64,000 nt of DNA, from contig NZ_CAKMRI010000001.1 of the NCBI RefSeq assembly GCF_928097925.1, positions 1,798,001-1,862,000 of the forward strand, given 5' to 3'. The translations under genes and the position numbers were made by a program. The number at the start of each line of letters is the position of its first letter. Within the stretch, counting starts at the first letter, position 1. Shown here piece after piece: positions 16,917-25,882 of this stretch. The notes beneath the pieces are model-generated. The model was given only the letters and a program-made list of their open reading frames with translations. It did no database searches and had not been told where the DNA came from. Origin of the DNA: Mediannikoviicoccus vaginalis (lineage in GTDB: Bacteria > Bacillota > Clostridia > Tissierellales > Peptoniphilaceae).

Positions 16917-18525
16917 AAAATCTAAATTGATTATTTTTTCAATGCTTTCTATTTTAATTTACACAGCATTAAATATTTACGTGGTTTTTTCCCTTAAAAA
17001 CATATTAGATTTAGTGGAACTGAAAAACAATTTAATGTTTAAAAATTCTGTACTGAAAGCTTTAGTAATAATATTTCTTATGTCTCTTTCGTATTTTTTA
17101 AAAAGCTTTATGCAAAGGAGGTTAACTGCCTTTGAACTTGGAGAAATTTCAGAAGAAATTTATTCTGAAATTTTGAGGTCTGCAGAAGTTAATAATTCAG
17201 GAGAAACTATTTCATTTTTAACAAATGATTTAAATCTTGCAGTTTCATCTAAAATAAATATGTGCTTTTCTATAGCTGAAAATGGTGTTTTGCTTATTTT
17301 TGCAATTATAAGTTTATATTATTTAGACGTAAAAATAGCATCTATGGTTTTGGTTTTTTCCATAATCTTAAGTATTCTTCCAAAATTATTTAGTAAAGGA
17401 CTAAGTATTAGAAGAGAGGTTCAAGTTAAGGATATAGGAGAAATGAATAACCAAATTTCTAATACCTTAAATGGCATAGAGACGATAAAATCTTATTCTA
17501 TTGAAGATGTGTTGGTTAGGGATGCATATTCATTTATTGAAAAATCTGAAAAAAGTTTGTTTAAATATAGTAGATTTAGCCAAATAGCTAATAATTCTCT
17601 TTTTGGTATTACTTTTATCAGTCAAATTTTAGTAATAATATTTACGGCAATACTTATTTTAAAAGGTTATTTAAGCATAGGGGTAATTTTACTAATAGGA
17701 CAATTAATGAGTTTTATTCAGGAACCTATATCGAATATTTTAAGTTCTAAAAACGAACTAAATGCAAATAGTGAGATATTTAAACAAATAGAAAAAATAA
17801 AAACTCAAGATAGAAGGTATGGAGACAAGGAAAAAAACAATTTAGAAAATTCTATAGTTTTAAATAATGTGTCATTCTCCTATGGGGAGCATCAAATATT
17901 TTCAAATGCAAACTTAATTTTTGAGAAGAATAAGAAATATGCAATATTAGGAAAATCTGGCACAGGTAAATCAACTTTATTTAAACTGTTGATAGGTGAA
18001 TTAACTCCTACCCAAGGAGAGATTTTAATAGATGACATTAAAGTTAAAGATCTTAATAAAAAAGCTATTAATAACATCTTTCAAAAAGTTAGTCAGAATC
18101 TGTTCATGTTTTCTAATACTTTAAAATATAATATTTGTCTTTACGATTTTTATTCTGATGAAGAATATAAAAAAGCTCTAATTAATGCAAACATTTATGA
18201 TAGAATTAATAGTCTTCCAGAAAAAAGCGATACCATATTTGCGGAATCAAAAATTACTTTATCTGGAGGAGAAAGACAAAGAATTCAATTAGCAAGAGCG
18301 TTACTTCGAGATAGTGATGTATTTTTATTTGATGAAATAACATCAAATTTAGATATTGAACATGCATTATCAGTAGAGAAAACAATTAACAGTTTGGATA
18401 AGACTGTTATCTCAATAAGACATAAGATAGATGAGAGTTTAAAATACTATGATGAAATATTGCTTTTAGAAAATGGAAGCCTGAAGAAAATATCTTATGA
18501 GGATGTATTAGAAAAAATATATTAA
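16900..18525 (+). CDS. ABC exporter half-transporter, second of a pair
   Basis: A ~541-residue partner of the preceding exporter: membrane domain with about six segments (residues ~8-290), then a nucleotide-binding domain with Walker A GKSGTGKST, signature LSGGERQRIQLARAL and Walker B VFLFDEITSNLD. I start at ATG 16900, eight bases after AAGGA; ATG 16882 and 16894 lie before or too close to that site. It overlaps the first gene by 17 nt, so production is coupled. It ends 10 nt before the second copy of the clpC 3' end. Confidence 0.85.
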   Translation: MIKISKKSKLIIFSMLSILIYTALNIYVVFSLKNILDLVELKNNLMFKNSVLKALVIIFLMSLSYFLKSFMQRRLTAFELGEISEEIYSEILRSAEVNNSGETISFLTNDLNLAVSSKINMCFSIAENGVLLIFAIISLYYLDVKIASMVLVFSIILSILPKLFSKGLSIRREVQVKDIGEMNNQISNTLNGIETIKSYSIEDVLVRDAYSFIEKSEKSLFKYSRFSQIANNSLFGITFISQILVIIFTAILILKGYLSIGVILLIGQLMSFIQEPISNILSSKNELNANSEIFKQIEKIKTQDRRYGDKEKNNLENSIVLNNVSFSYGEHQIFSNANLIFEKNKKYAILGKSGTGKSTLFKLLIGELTPTQGEILIDDIKVKDLNKKAINNIFQKVSQNLFMFSNTLKYNICLYDFYSDEEYKKALINANIYDRINSLPEKSDTIFAESKITLSGGERQRIQLARALLRDSDVFLFDEITSNLDIEHALSVEKTINSLDKTVISIRHKIDESLKYYDEILLLENGSLKKISYEDVLEKIY

Positions 18526-18535
18526 TACATTTAGA

Positions 18536-18608
18536 TAAAAAAGAAGAACCAAAAGAGGATTTGGAAGAAACAATAGTTTAGAAAGAGGGCCATGGGCCTT
18601 CTTTTTTT
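18536..18608 (+). repeat. clpC 3' end plus terminator, copy 2
   Basis: Repeats 14740-14813 including the ClpC tail codons (KEDLEETIV here, KEDLEEITV in clpC) and the terminator (18581-18608). It is not part of a gene here. It marks the right edge of the inserted ABC cassette. Confidence 0.9.
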
Positions 18609-18657
18609 ACCCTTTAATATTGTTCAATTATCTTATAGAATAAGAGGGAGGTGCTAT

Positions 18658-20022
18658 ATGAAGAAAAAGACAACTTTTAAATGTAATAAATGTGGATATG
18701 AAACGGTGTCATGGACTGGCAAATGCCCTTCGTGCGATACATGGGGTTCACTAAAGGAAGTTGAAACCTTTGAAGAAGTATCTGCAGGAAAAAAATTAAG
18801 TACAGAATATAAAAAGCCTTTAAAGTTAAAGGATGTTGAAATAGATAACTCAAAGAGAATTATAACAGGCTCAAATGAATTCAACCGTGTGCTTGGTGGG
18901 GGAATCGTTCGAGACTGTGTCACAATACTTACGGCAAGGCCTGGTGCGGGAAAGTCCACACTGTTTTTGGAACTGGCAAACGACCTTTCTAAAAAGGGTA
19001 TTAAGACACTTTATATTTCCGGGGAGGAGTCGGTGTCACAAATAAAGTCTAGGGCAAATAGGATTATGGATGAAATTAGAGACAATATTTGGATTGTGTC
19101 AACAAACTCCATGGACAATGCACTATTATCCATTAGAGATATTGACCCAGATGTAATCTTTATTGACTCCATTCAAACCTTTACTCTGCAAGAGTATACA
19201 TCAAGAGCAGGTTCTCCAATACAAACTGTTGAGTGCGCCAATGCATTGGTGGAAGTGGCAAAGAACAAGTCCAGGCCAAGGGCGGTGTTTATGATTGGAC
19301 ACATGACTAAAAATGACGAGATGGCAGGACTTAGAACACTGGAACATCTTGTTGACACTGTAATTTACCTCGAAGGGGAGTCTGACGAACCGCTAAGGGT
19401 TTTAATGGCAACCAAGAATAGATTTGGTCGAACTGGAGAGATTGGTCTATTTAATATGACTGAAGATGGAATTAAAGAGATTGAAAATATGGCGGACTTC
19501 TTTATAACAAAAAGAGAAAACCCTGCGCCGGGATCGGCACTGTCAATTATAAAAGAAGGCTCCAGGATGATGATTGTGGAGATTGAAGCACTGGTTTCAA
19601 AATCATTTGCTCCATACCCAACGAGAATTGGGGACAGTTTACGAAAGGATCAACTTAATACACTTATCTCTATTTTGGAAGAGAGGGGTGGCGTTTCCCT
19701 TTACGACAAAAATGTAATTATAAAAGTAACGGGAGGAATTAGACTTTCGGAACAGGCAGTAAACCTTGCAATCATTATGAGTATTCTTTCGGCTATGTAC
19801 AACAAGCCAATACCACTGGGCACTGTGTTTGTGGCAGAAGTTGGACTTACAGGAGAATTAAAGAGGACACCGCAAATTGAACAAAGGCTTTTGGAACTGG
19901 ATAGACTTGGATATAGCAAAGCGATTATATCTAACAGCCATGAAAATTTAAAGTCATTTGAAAACTTAAAAGTCATTCAATGTAATAATTTAAAAGAGGT
20001 AATGGGAAAAGTTTTTAATTAG
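18658..20022 (+). CDS. radA: DNA repair protein RadA
   Basis: A 454-residue RecA-like ATPase that drives branch migration in recombination. An N-terminal C4 zinc finger (CNKC and CPSC), Walker A ARPGAGKST, the RadA-specific KNRFG motif (ATKNRFGRTGEIG) and a C-terminal Lon-protease-like domain (GTVFVAEVGLTGELKR) are all present. I start at ATG 18658, behind GGGAGGTG; an upstream in-frame start at 18592 lies in the duplicated clpC terminator. The clpC-radA order is common in Bacillota, and here the ABC cassette separates them. Confidence 0.95.
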   Translation: MKKKTTFKCNKCGYETVSWTGKCPSCDTWGSLKEVETFEEVSAGKKLSTEYKKPLKLKDVEIDNSKRIITGSNEFNRVLGGGIVRDCVTILTARPGAGKSTLFLELANDLSKKGIKTLYISGEESVSQIKSRANRIMDEIRDNIWIVSTNSMDNALLSIRDIDPDVIFIDSIQTFTLQEYTSRAGSPIQTVECANALVEVAKNKSRPRAVFMIGHMTKNDEMAGLRTLEHLVDTVIYLEGESDEPLRVLMATKNRFGRTGEIGLFNMTEDGIKEIENMADFFITKRENPAPGSALSIIKEGSRMMIVEIEALVSKSFAPYPTRIGDSLRKDQLNTLISILEERGGVSLYDKNVIIKVTGGIRLSEQAVNLAIIMSILSAMYNKPIPLGTVFVAEVGLTGELKRTPQIEQRLLELDRLGYSKAIISNSHENLKSFENLKVIQCNNLKEVMGKVFN

Positions 20023-20024
20023 TA

Positions 20025-20053
20025 TTGACAAAAATGTTTTAATGCTGTATCAT
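20025..20053 (+). promoter_or_regulatory. Promoter of the T-box / trpXYZ operon
   Basis: Consensus TTGACA (20025-20030), a 17-nt spacer and TATCAT (20048-20053), starting 3 nt after the radA stop. Confidence 0.85.
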
Positions 20054-20059
20054 GATAAA

Positions 20060-20308
20060 AAACCGATGATAGAGAAGAGTATATGTAAAGATATTTGACA
20101 GCGAGTTGCCGTAGGTGGAAGGGCGATGAAATTATTTGCATAGAATGGTCTCTGGAGGGCAGAGGGAAAGGAAACGAGTACTAGCTGACGGGAGCCTCAT
20201 CCGTTATCAACGAGGGGGATATTGTGGTGTTTCTAATTGTATCCTTGGAAGAACTTACGGGTGGTATAACAAATAACTTTTGTCCCTTTTGGGATGAAAG
20301 TTTTTTTT
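20060..20308 (+). promoter_or_regulatory. T-box riboswitch, tryptophan specifier
   Basis: A ~250-nt leader with T-box features: AGAGA with GAATGGTCTCT on the far side of stem I, placing TGG (20146-20148, Trp codon) in the specifier loop; a T-box-like GGGTGGTAT (20259-20267); and a terminator of about 12 bp at 20275-20302 ending in eight Ts. Uncharged tRNA-Trp should stabilise the antiterminator and switch on the genes downstream. The T-box core departs from the usual TGGTACCGCG after TGGTA. It fits a Trp-responsive transporter operon. Confidence 0.85.
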
Positions 20309-20341
20309 ATGATTTCTTCCAAGAAAATATAGGAGGAAGAA

Positions 20342-21322
20342 ATGAAGAAAATATTAGGAATTTTATTAAGTTTATTGGTATTAACATCTTGCAATCAAAA
20401 TCAAAATGGTGGTGGAGATAAAAATTATTCCATTGGCATCAATCAATTTGCACAGCATCAGTCGCTAAACAACTGTAGAGAAGGACTTATTGAAGGCCTT
20501 AAGAGCGAAGGTATTGAAGAGGGAAAGAACTTGACCATCGACTATAACAACGCAGACGCGGATGTGTCAATTGCAAACCAAATCGGTCAAAAGTTAGCAA
20601 GTGGCAAAAATGATTTACTAGTTGCAATAGCAACTCCATCTGCCATGGCAACTTATAATGCGGCTATGGATAGTGATATACCAATGGTGTACACTGCCAT
20701 TACAGATCCTGTGGAAGCAAAACTTGCAAATGAAGACAAAAGCCCAACGGGAAATGTAACTGGAACTTCAGACGAACTACCAGTGGAAGCACAACTTGCT
20801 ACCATAAGAGAGATACTTCCAGAGGCAAAGAACCTTGGAATACTTTATACCAGCTCTGAGTCAAGTTCAATTTCAACTATAAAAATATATGAAAAGTATG
20901 CAAAGAACTATGGATTTAATTTAGTTGCACAGGCAGTTACTCAGTCTTCAGACATACCAATGGCAACTGATAATATTCTTTCAAAAGTTGATGTAATGAC
21001 AAATATTTTAGACAACAATGTGGTAAACTCACTTCCATTAATACTGGACAAGGCAAATGAAAAGAAGATTCCAGTATTTGGATCAGAGATAGAGCAGGTT
21101 AAACTTGGTTGTATTGCAGCGGAAGGCATAGACTATTTGGAACTTGGAAAGCAAACTGGAATTATGGCGGCAAAGGTACTTAAAGGGGAAATAAAAGCGT
21201 CAGAGACAAAGTATGAAATTTTCAAAAACCCAAATCTATATATAAATAAATCTACTTTTGAAAAGCTTGGTATAGAGCTTACAGAAGAGATTGAACAAAG
21301 AGCAGTAGAAAGTTTTCAGTAG
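20342..21322 (+). CDS. trpX: ABC transporter substrate-binding lipoprotein, predicted tryptophan (TrpX)
   Basis: A 326-residue lipoprotein with signal peptide and lipobox LTSC, then an ABC_sub_bind (PF04392-type) two-lobed binding domain; visible stretches are IGINQFAQHQSLNNCREGLIEGL and GTSDELPVEAQL. In Bacillota, operons of this composition under Trp T-boxes are predicted tryptophan importers (trpXYZ). AGGAGG precedes ATG 20342. It is first of three genes and the T-box directly upstream supports tryptophan or a precursor as the substrate. Ligand identity is inferred from regulation and not from residues. Confidence 0.8.
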   Translation: MKKILGILLSLLVLTSCNQNQNGGGDKNYSIGINQFAQHQSLNNCREGLIEGLKSEGIEEGKNLTIDYNNADADVSIANQIGQKLASGKNDLLVAIATPSAMATYNAAMDSDIPMVYTAITDPVEAKLANEDKSPTGNVTGTSDELPVEAQLATIREILPEAKNLGILYTSSESSSISTIKIYEKYAKNYGFNLVAQAVTQSSDIPMATDNILSKVDVMTNILDNNVVNSLPLILDKANEKKIPVFGSEIEQVKLGCIAAEGIDYLELGKQTGIMAAKVLKGEIKASETKYEIFKNPNLYINKSTFEKLGIELTEEIEQRAVESFQ

Positions 21323-21329
21323 GTGAATG

Positions 21330-22199
21330 ATGAATATATTACTTGGAATTTTAGAACAGGGACTAATCTTCGGAATAATGTCCTTGGGAATTTATATAAC
21401 ATATGAAATATTAGACTTTCCAGACCTTTCAGTGGACGGGACCTTTCCGCTGGGAGCTGCCATATCCACCTATTTTATTTTAAATGGATTTAGTGGAGTT
21501 GTTTCAGTTTTAATGGCAATTGTGGCAGGAGCCTTAGCAGGTTTTATAACTGCCATAATAAATGTAAAACTAAAAGTACAAGATTTACTTTCAGGAATAA
21601 TTGTAATGACGGGGCTATACACCATAAATTTATTTGTTGCAGGAAAGTCTAATGTAGCAATATTTAACGAAAAGACAATTTTTAACAACGACTTTGTAAA
21701 CAATTTAAAGTTTTCAGGGCAATATAAAAGGCTATTAATTTTATTTTTAATAGCAGCAGTTTTTAAAATATTTTTGGACCTTTATTTAAATACAAAGTCA
21801 GGATATTTACTAAAGACCACTGGGAACAACCAAACACTTGTAATACTTTTAGGAAAGGACCCGGGAAATATAAAAATACTTGGCCTTTCCATGGCAAATG
21901 CCCTTGTATGTGGGGCAGGAGCCATAATGATGCAGCACCAAAGATTTTTTGAAATCTCTATGGGAACAGGGACAATGATTATAGGCCTTGCATCAGTTAT
22001 ACTTGGAATAAAATTATTTAAAAAGTTTCCACTTAAGGACAGTAGCAAAGTTATCCTTGGCGCTATAATCTATCGTGGAATAATTGGGATAGCCATAATG
22101 ATAGGCCTTTCACCAAATAGTTTAAAACTTATTACGGCGATTATTTTCCTAATAATACTACTAATGAGCAGAAGGGGTGAAGAAGATGTTAGAGCTTAA
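21330..22199 (+). CDS. trpY: ABC transporter permease, predicted tryptophan (TrpY)
   Basis: A ~289-residue membrane protein with eight or nine hydrophobic segments, of the BPD_transp_2 (LivH-like) permease family; DFPDLSVDGTFPLGAAIS is typical of the trpY/YtrF-like subgroup. The start may be either of two adjacent ATGs (21327 or 21330); the second has the better distance from AGGTG. It lies 4-7 nt after trpX. The last ~14 nt overlap the ATPase gene, so all three are translated together under the Trp T-box. Confidence 0.78.
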   Translation: MNILLGILEQGLIFGIMSLGIYITYEILDFPDLSVDGTFPLGAAISTYFILNGFSGVVSVLMAIVAGALAGFITAIINVKLKVQDLLSGIIVMTGLYTINLFVAGKSNVAIFNEKTIFNNDFVNNLKFSGQYKRLLILFLIAAVFKIFLDLYLNTKSGYLLKTTGNNQTLVILLGKDPGNIKILGLSMANALVCGAGAIMMQHQRFFEISMGTGTMIIGLASVILGIKLFKKFPLKDSSKVILGAIIYRGIIGIAIMIGLSPNSLKLITAIIFLIILLMSRRGEEDVRA

Positions 22200-22959
22200 T
22201 CACATATATAAGACTTTTAACAAAAACAAAAACCCCAACGAACTATTTAACGACCTTAACTTGAAAGTAGATACGGGAGAATTTGTAACGGTTATTGGAA
22301 GTAACGGATCAGGAAAGAGTACAATATTAAATTTAATCTGTGGTAACACCTTGCCCGACTCGGGAGAAATTATTTTTAATGGAAAAGACTTAACAAAGGA
22401 AAAGGAGTACAAGAGATATAGACAAATTGGAAGGGTGTTTCAAAACCCTGCACTAGGAAACTGCTCCAATATGACTGTACTTGAAAATTTAATGCTTGCA
22501 GAAAATAAAAACAAAGCATGGAATTTAAAAAAGATGAAGGACAGTTCCAGAGAAAAGTTTGTGGAGATGTTAAAGCCACTGGGACTTGGTCTAGAAAACA
22601 AAATGGACAGTACTATAAACGACCTCTCTGGAGGGCAGAGACAGGCGGTGTCACTTCTTATGACCACACTATCAGACATTGAGCTACTTGTGCTTGACGA
22701 ACACACTGCTGCCCTAGATCCAAAGACAGGGGAGAAGGTAATGCAGATAACTAAAAAAATAGTTGAAGAGAGAAACCTTACGACAATTATGGTAACCCAC
22801 AACCTGGAGCATGCCCTAGCATATGGAAATAGAATTATTATGCTTCATGAGGGGGAAATAATTTTAGACCTGTCGGGAGAAGAAAAAGAAAATACAAAAA
22901 TGGATGACATATTAAATCTATTCAATCAGATATCAATTAGACGAGGAAACTCAATTTAG
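22186..22959 (+). CDS. trpZ: ABC transporter ATP-binding protein, predicted tryptophan (TrpZ)
   Basis: A ~257-residue ATPase with Walker A GSNGSGKST, signature LSGGQRQAVSLLM and Walker B LLVLDEHTAALD. The start chosen is ATG 22186, behind AAGGGGTG, inside the 3' end of the permease gene; an in-frame GTG at 22177 overlaps the ribosome site. It powers the importer formed with the preceding permease. The Walker B glutamate is followed by His (DEHTAALD) as in many family members. Confidence 0.8.
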   Translation: MLELNHIYKTFNKNKNPNELFNDLNLKVDTGEFVTVIGSNGSGKSTILNLICGNTLPDSGEIIFNGKDLTKEKEYKRYRQIGRVFQNPALGNCSNMTVLENLMLAENKNKAWNLKKMKDSSREKFVEMLKPLGLGLENKMDSTINDLSGGQRQAVSLLMTTLSDIELLVLDEHTAALDPKTGEKVMQITKKIVEERNLTTIMVTHNLEHALAYGNRIIMLHEGEIILDLSGEEKENTKMDDILNLFNQISIRRGNSI

Positions 22960-23000
22960 ATGGAAATTTGCGATTTTATCATAGATTTATGCGCTTAAAG

Positions 23001-23029
23001 TTGATTATTTTTCAAGTCTATATTAGAAT
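23001..23029 (+). promoter_or_regulatory. tuf promoter
   Basis: TTGATT (23001-23006), a 17-nt spacer and TAGAAT (23024-23029), 30 nt before the tuf start. Confidence 0.6.
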
Positions 23030-23059
23030 AAAAGAAAAAGAACCAATAAGGGGGAAAAA

Positions 23060-24253
23060 ATGGGAAAAGAAAAATTTGAGAGAACCAAACCGCATGTTAA
23101 CATAGGAACAATAGGACACGTTGACCACGGTAAAACAACATTAACAGCAGCAATCACACATGTATTAAACAAGAGATTCGGATCAGGAGAATTCGTTGAC
23201 TATGCAAACATAGACAAGGCTCCAGAAGAAAGAGAAAGAGGAATCACAATCTCAACATCTCACGTAGAATACGAAACAGACGCTAGACACTATGCACACG
23301 TTGACTGTCCAGGTCACGCTGACTACGTAAAGAACATGATTACAGGAGCAGCACAAATGGACGGAGCAATACTAGTAGTATCAGCAGCAGACGGTCCAAT
23401 GCCACAAACAAGAGAACACATTCTACTAGGAAGACAAGTAGGAATTCCAAAGATAATAGTATTCCTAAACAAAGAAGACCAAGTAGATGACCCAGAACTA
23501 ATCGAATTAGTAGAAATGGAAGTTAGAGACCTACTAAACGAATACGACTACGACGGAGACAACACACCAATCGTAGTAGGATCAGCACTAAAAGCATTAG
23601 AAGAACCAGACGGAGAATGGGGAGATAAGATCGTTGAACTAATGAAAGAAGTAGACGAATACATCCCACAACCAGAAAGAGACACAGACCTACCATTCCT
23701 AATGCCAGTAGAAGACATCTTCTCAATCACAGGAAGAGGAACAGTAGCAACAGGAAGAATCGAAAGAGGAACCCTAAAAGTTGGAGACAACGTAGAAATC
23801 GTAGGACTAACAGAAGAAAAGAGAACAGTAGTAGTAACAGGAGTAGAAATGTTCAAGAAGCTTCTAGAACAAGCAGAAGCAGGAGATAACATCGGAGCAC
23901 TACTAAGAGGAGTTCAAAGAGAAGAAATCGAAAGAGGACAAGTATTAGCAGCTCCAGGAACAATTCACCCACACACAAAGTTCGAAGCAGAAGTGTACGT
24001 ATTAACAAAAGATGAAGGTGGAAGACATACACCATTCTTCTCAGGATACAGACCACAATTCTTCTTCAGAACAACAGACGTAACAGGAGATATTCAATTA
24101 GAAGAAGGCGTAGAAATGGTAATGCCAGGAGATAACGCAAAATTCACAATCGAATTAATCACACCTATCGCTATAGAAGAAGGACTACGTTTTGCAATCA
24201 GAGAAGGTGGTAGAACAGTAGGAGCAGGTGTTGTTACAAAAATTCTTGGATAA
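23060..24253 (+). CDS. tuf: Elongation factor Tu
   Basis: A 397-residue EF-Tu that delivers aminoacyl-tRNA to the ribosome. G1 is GHVDHGKT, G3 DCPGHADY (with the catalytic His) and G4 NKEDQVDD. The latter is slightly unusual, since most bacteria have NKxD with Cys or Met before Asp. Codon use is strikingly biased (ATAC, CTA, GTA, AGA), unlike neighbouring genes, as expected for a highly expressed gene. It stands alone with its own promoter and terminator, away from the usual rpsL-rpsG-fusA operon, so a separate fus operon should exist elsewhere. Confidence 0.97.
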   Translation: MGKEKFERTKPHVNIGTIGHVDHGKTTLTAAITHVLNKRFGSGEFVDYANIDKAPEERERGITISTSHVEYETDARHYAHVDCPGHADYVKNMITGAAQMDGAILVVSAADGPMPQTREHILLGRQVGIPKIIVFLNKEDQVDDPELIELVEMEVRDLLNEYDYDGDNTPIVVGSALKALEEPDGEWGDKIVELMKEVDEYIPQPERDTDLPFLMPVEDIFSITGRGTVATGRIERGTLKVGDNVEIVGLTEEKRTVVVTGVEMFKKLLEQAEAGDNIGALLRGVQREEIERGQVLAAPGTIHPHTKFEAEVYVLTKDEGGRHTPFFSGYRPQFFFRTTDVTGDIQLEEGVEMVMPGDNAKFTIELITPIAIEEGLRFAIREGGRTVGAGVVTKILG

Positions 24254-24262
24254 TTAAATTTA

Positions 24263-24290
24263 GAGAGAGTCCCTATGGGGCTCTTTTTTT
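24263..24290 (+). terminator. tuf terminator
   Basis: GAGAGAGTCCC, loop TAT, GGGGCTCTTT with a run of seven Ts. Confidence 0.88.
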
Positions 24291-24339
24291 AATCTACAAC
24301 TCAAGATATAAATTTAATTAATCTTGGGTTGTAGATTAA

Positions 24340-24857
24340 TCGAGCACTCAGCCCCCTGATTGATTTAATATTTTGTATATAATTAAAATTTGAAAGTATG
24401 ATAAACTTTGATTTCAAAACTGAGTGCTTGATGTTTTTAATTTTGTCAAGCACTCAACTTGTTAGGCTAAAATTGATTGTTACCACAATGTATACTTAAT
24501 TGGAACATTTATTTTCAAGTAGGGGGTTGAGTGCTCGAAGTGCTTGGTATTCTGAAGGGAACTCAGCCCCCTGATTGATTTAACATTCTGTATATAATTA
24601 AAATTTGAAAGTATAACAAACTTAAATTTTAGAACTGAGTGCTTGATATTTTTAATTTTGTCAAGCACTCAAATTGTTAGGCTAAAAATGATTGTTATAA
24701 CAATGTATACTTAATTAGAACATTTATTTTCAAGTAGGGGGTTGAGTGCTCGACTTAGTTTTCTTAAGGAAAATCAGCCCCCTGATTGATTTAACATTCC
24801 GTATATAATTAAACTTTGTAAGTATAACAAACTTAAATTTTAAAACTGAGTGCTCGA
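24340..24857. repeat. Array of five inverted-repeat-bounded units of two alternating types
   Basis: Units of ~85-93 bp each begin TCAAGCACTCA or TCGAGCACTCAG and end with its complement (TGAGTGCTTGA or TGAGTGCTCGA). Order: A1 24340-24431, B1 24446-24538, A2 24561-24646, B2 24661-24753, A3 24774-24857. A and B units differ inside and the pair repeats at 215 and 211 bp. One side holds CAGCCCCCTGA, the other TAGGGGGTTGAG. No reading frame is credible. The gap between tuf and the next gene (24291-24937) is otherwise empty. A palindromic or MITE-like family is likely. Confidence 0.85.
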
Positions 24858-24937
24858 CTCCAATTTTTGCAACTTATTCCCACTATGTTGTATAATAGTA
24901 AGGAGTTATGGAGGTGTGAACTATCGAAAATAAAGAT

Positions 24938-25882
24938 ATGATTCCGACGAACCTGGAACTTTTAGTTTCAGTACTAAGATCAATTACATTTGGGATTATT
25001 GGAACAATTTTTCCAGTGGTTTCATTTTTAATTTTCTTTATGCCTTCTCCTGCCATATGGCTTGGAGTTAAGAGAGGCGTAACTAAGGCACTACTATCCA
25101 CACTTATAGTTTCTTTAGCTATGGGACTCATAGGTGGATTTACTTTTATGGCTATGTACTTATTCGTAGCAATACCAATAGTATTTATAACCATCACTTT
25201 AATTAAAGAAGAGAAAGAGAGCTATAAGATTATAGCCATTAATATGCTGGCAATAGTAATAATGGCAGTTGTATTTTTTATAAATTTCAAATACATTATG
25301 AAGATTGATGTAATTGCTGCTATATCCAAATCAATTGACACAGCTGCAAATGACTTTATAAAGATTATAGAAGAAAGAGGTATGCCCAACATTGCAATGA
25401 GCAAGGGAGAAATTCTAAAACTTGTTGATTTAATTAAACTTACTCTACCAGGTTCTTCTATAATATGTGCAATATCATTTGTGTTTTTGTCTTATATATA
25501 TGCACTGAATATGCTTAGAAGAGACAATTACAATGTGAAGCATAGACTTAGATTTATCGACATAAGAATGCCGAAGAAAAGTCTTATTTTAATATTTGTA
25601 GCGGGGACTGTTTTAGCCTTGCTATATGCTTTAAAAGCACAATATTTTGATATAATCTTTATAAACACCGTTTCAGTAATAGGATTTTTATATATGATGG
25701 CAGGCATATTTACAATAGACTACTACTTTATAAACAAGATGCCAAGGGCCCTTCGTTTTATAATTCCGATGCTTGTAATAATTTTATTTTACGGCTCCTA
25801 TTTGTATATGTTAGTTGGGCTATTGGATAGTTTTGTTAATTTCAGAAGGAGATTTGAGAGGGTAGAAAATGAAAAAATTTAA
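24938..25882 (+). CDS. DUF2232 / YybS-like membrane protein
   Basis: A 314-residue membrane protein with about eight hydrophobic segments, placed directly before gdpP, rplI and dnaB, the order seen for yybS in Bacillota. Its role is unknown; family members look like ECF-S/MgtC-type membrane proteins. The first ATG is 24938, but the only ribosome site (GGAGG at 24910-24914) lies 23 nt before it. That site would suit the in-frame ATC at 24923, or a short VNYRK leader frame that stops 5 nt before the ATG. The 3' end overlaps gdpP by 14 nt. Confidence 0.78.
   Translation: MIPTNLELLVSVLRSITFGIIGTIFPVVSFLIFFMPSPAIWLGVKRGVTKALLSTLIVSLAMGLIGGFTFMAMYLFVAIPIVFITITLIKEEKESYKIIAINMLAIVIMAVVFFINFKYIMKIDVIAAISKSIDTAANDFIKIIEERGMPNIAMSKGEILKLVDLIKLTLPGSSIICAISFVFLSYIYALNMLRRDNYNVKHRLRFIDIRMPKKSLILIFVAGTVLALLYALKAQYFDIIFINTVSVIGFLYMMAGIFTIDYYFINKMPRALRFIIPMLVIILFYGSYLYMLVGLLDSFVNFRRRFERVENEKI

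Noticed and set aside
20224-20421. 65-codon frame across the T-box end
   Set aside because: It crosses the terminator and overlaps trpX in another frame with no ribosome site; it is leader RNA.
24340-24857. CRISPR array
   Set aside because: Repeats are ~90 bp, imperfect, inverted-ended and separated by 13-22 nt without unique 30-40 nt spacers; no cas genes.
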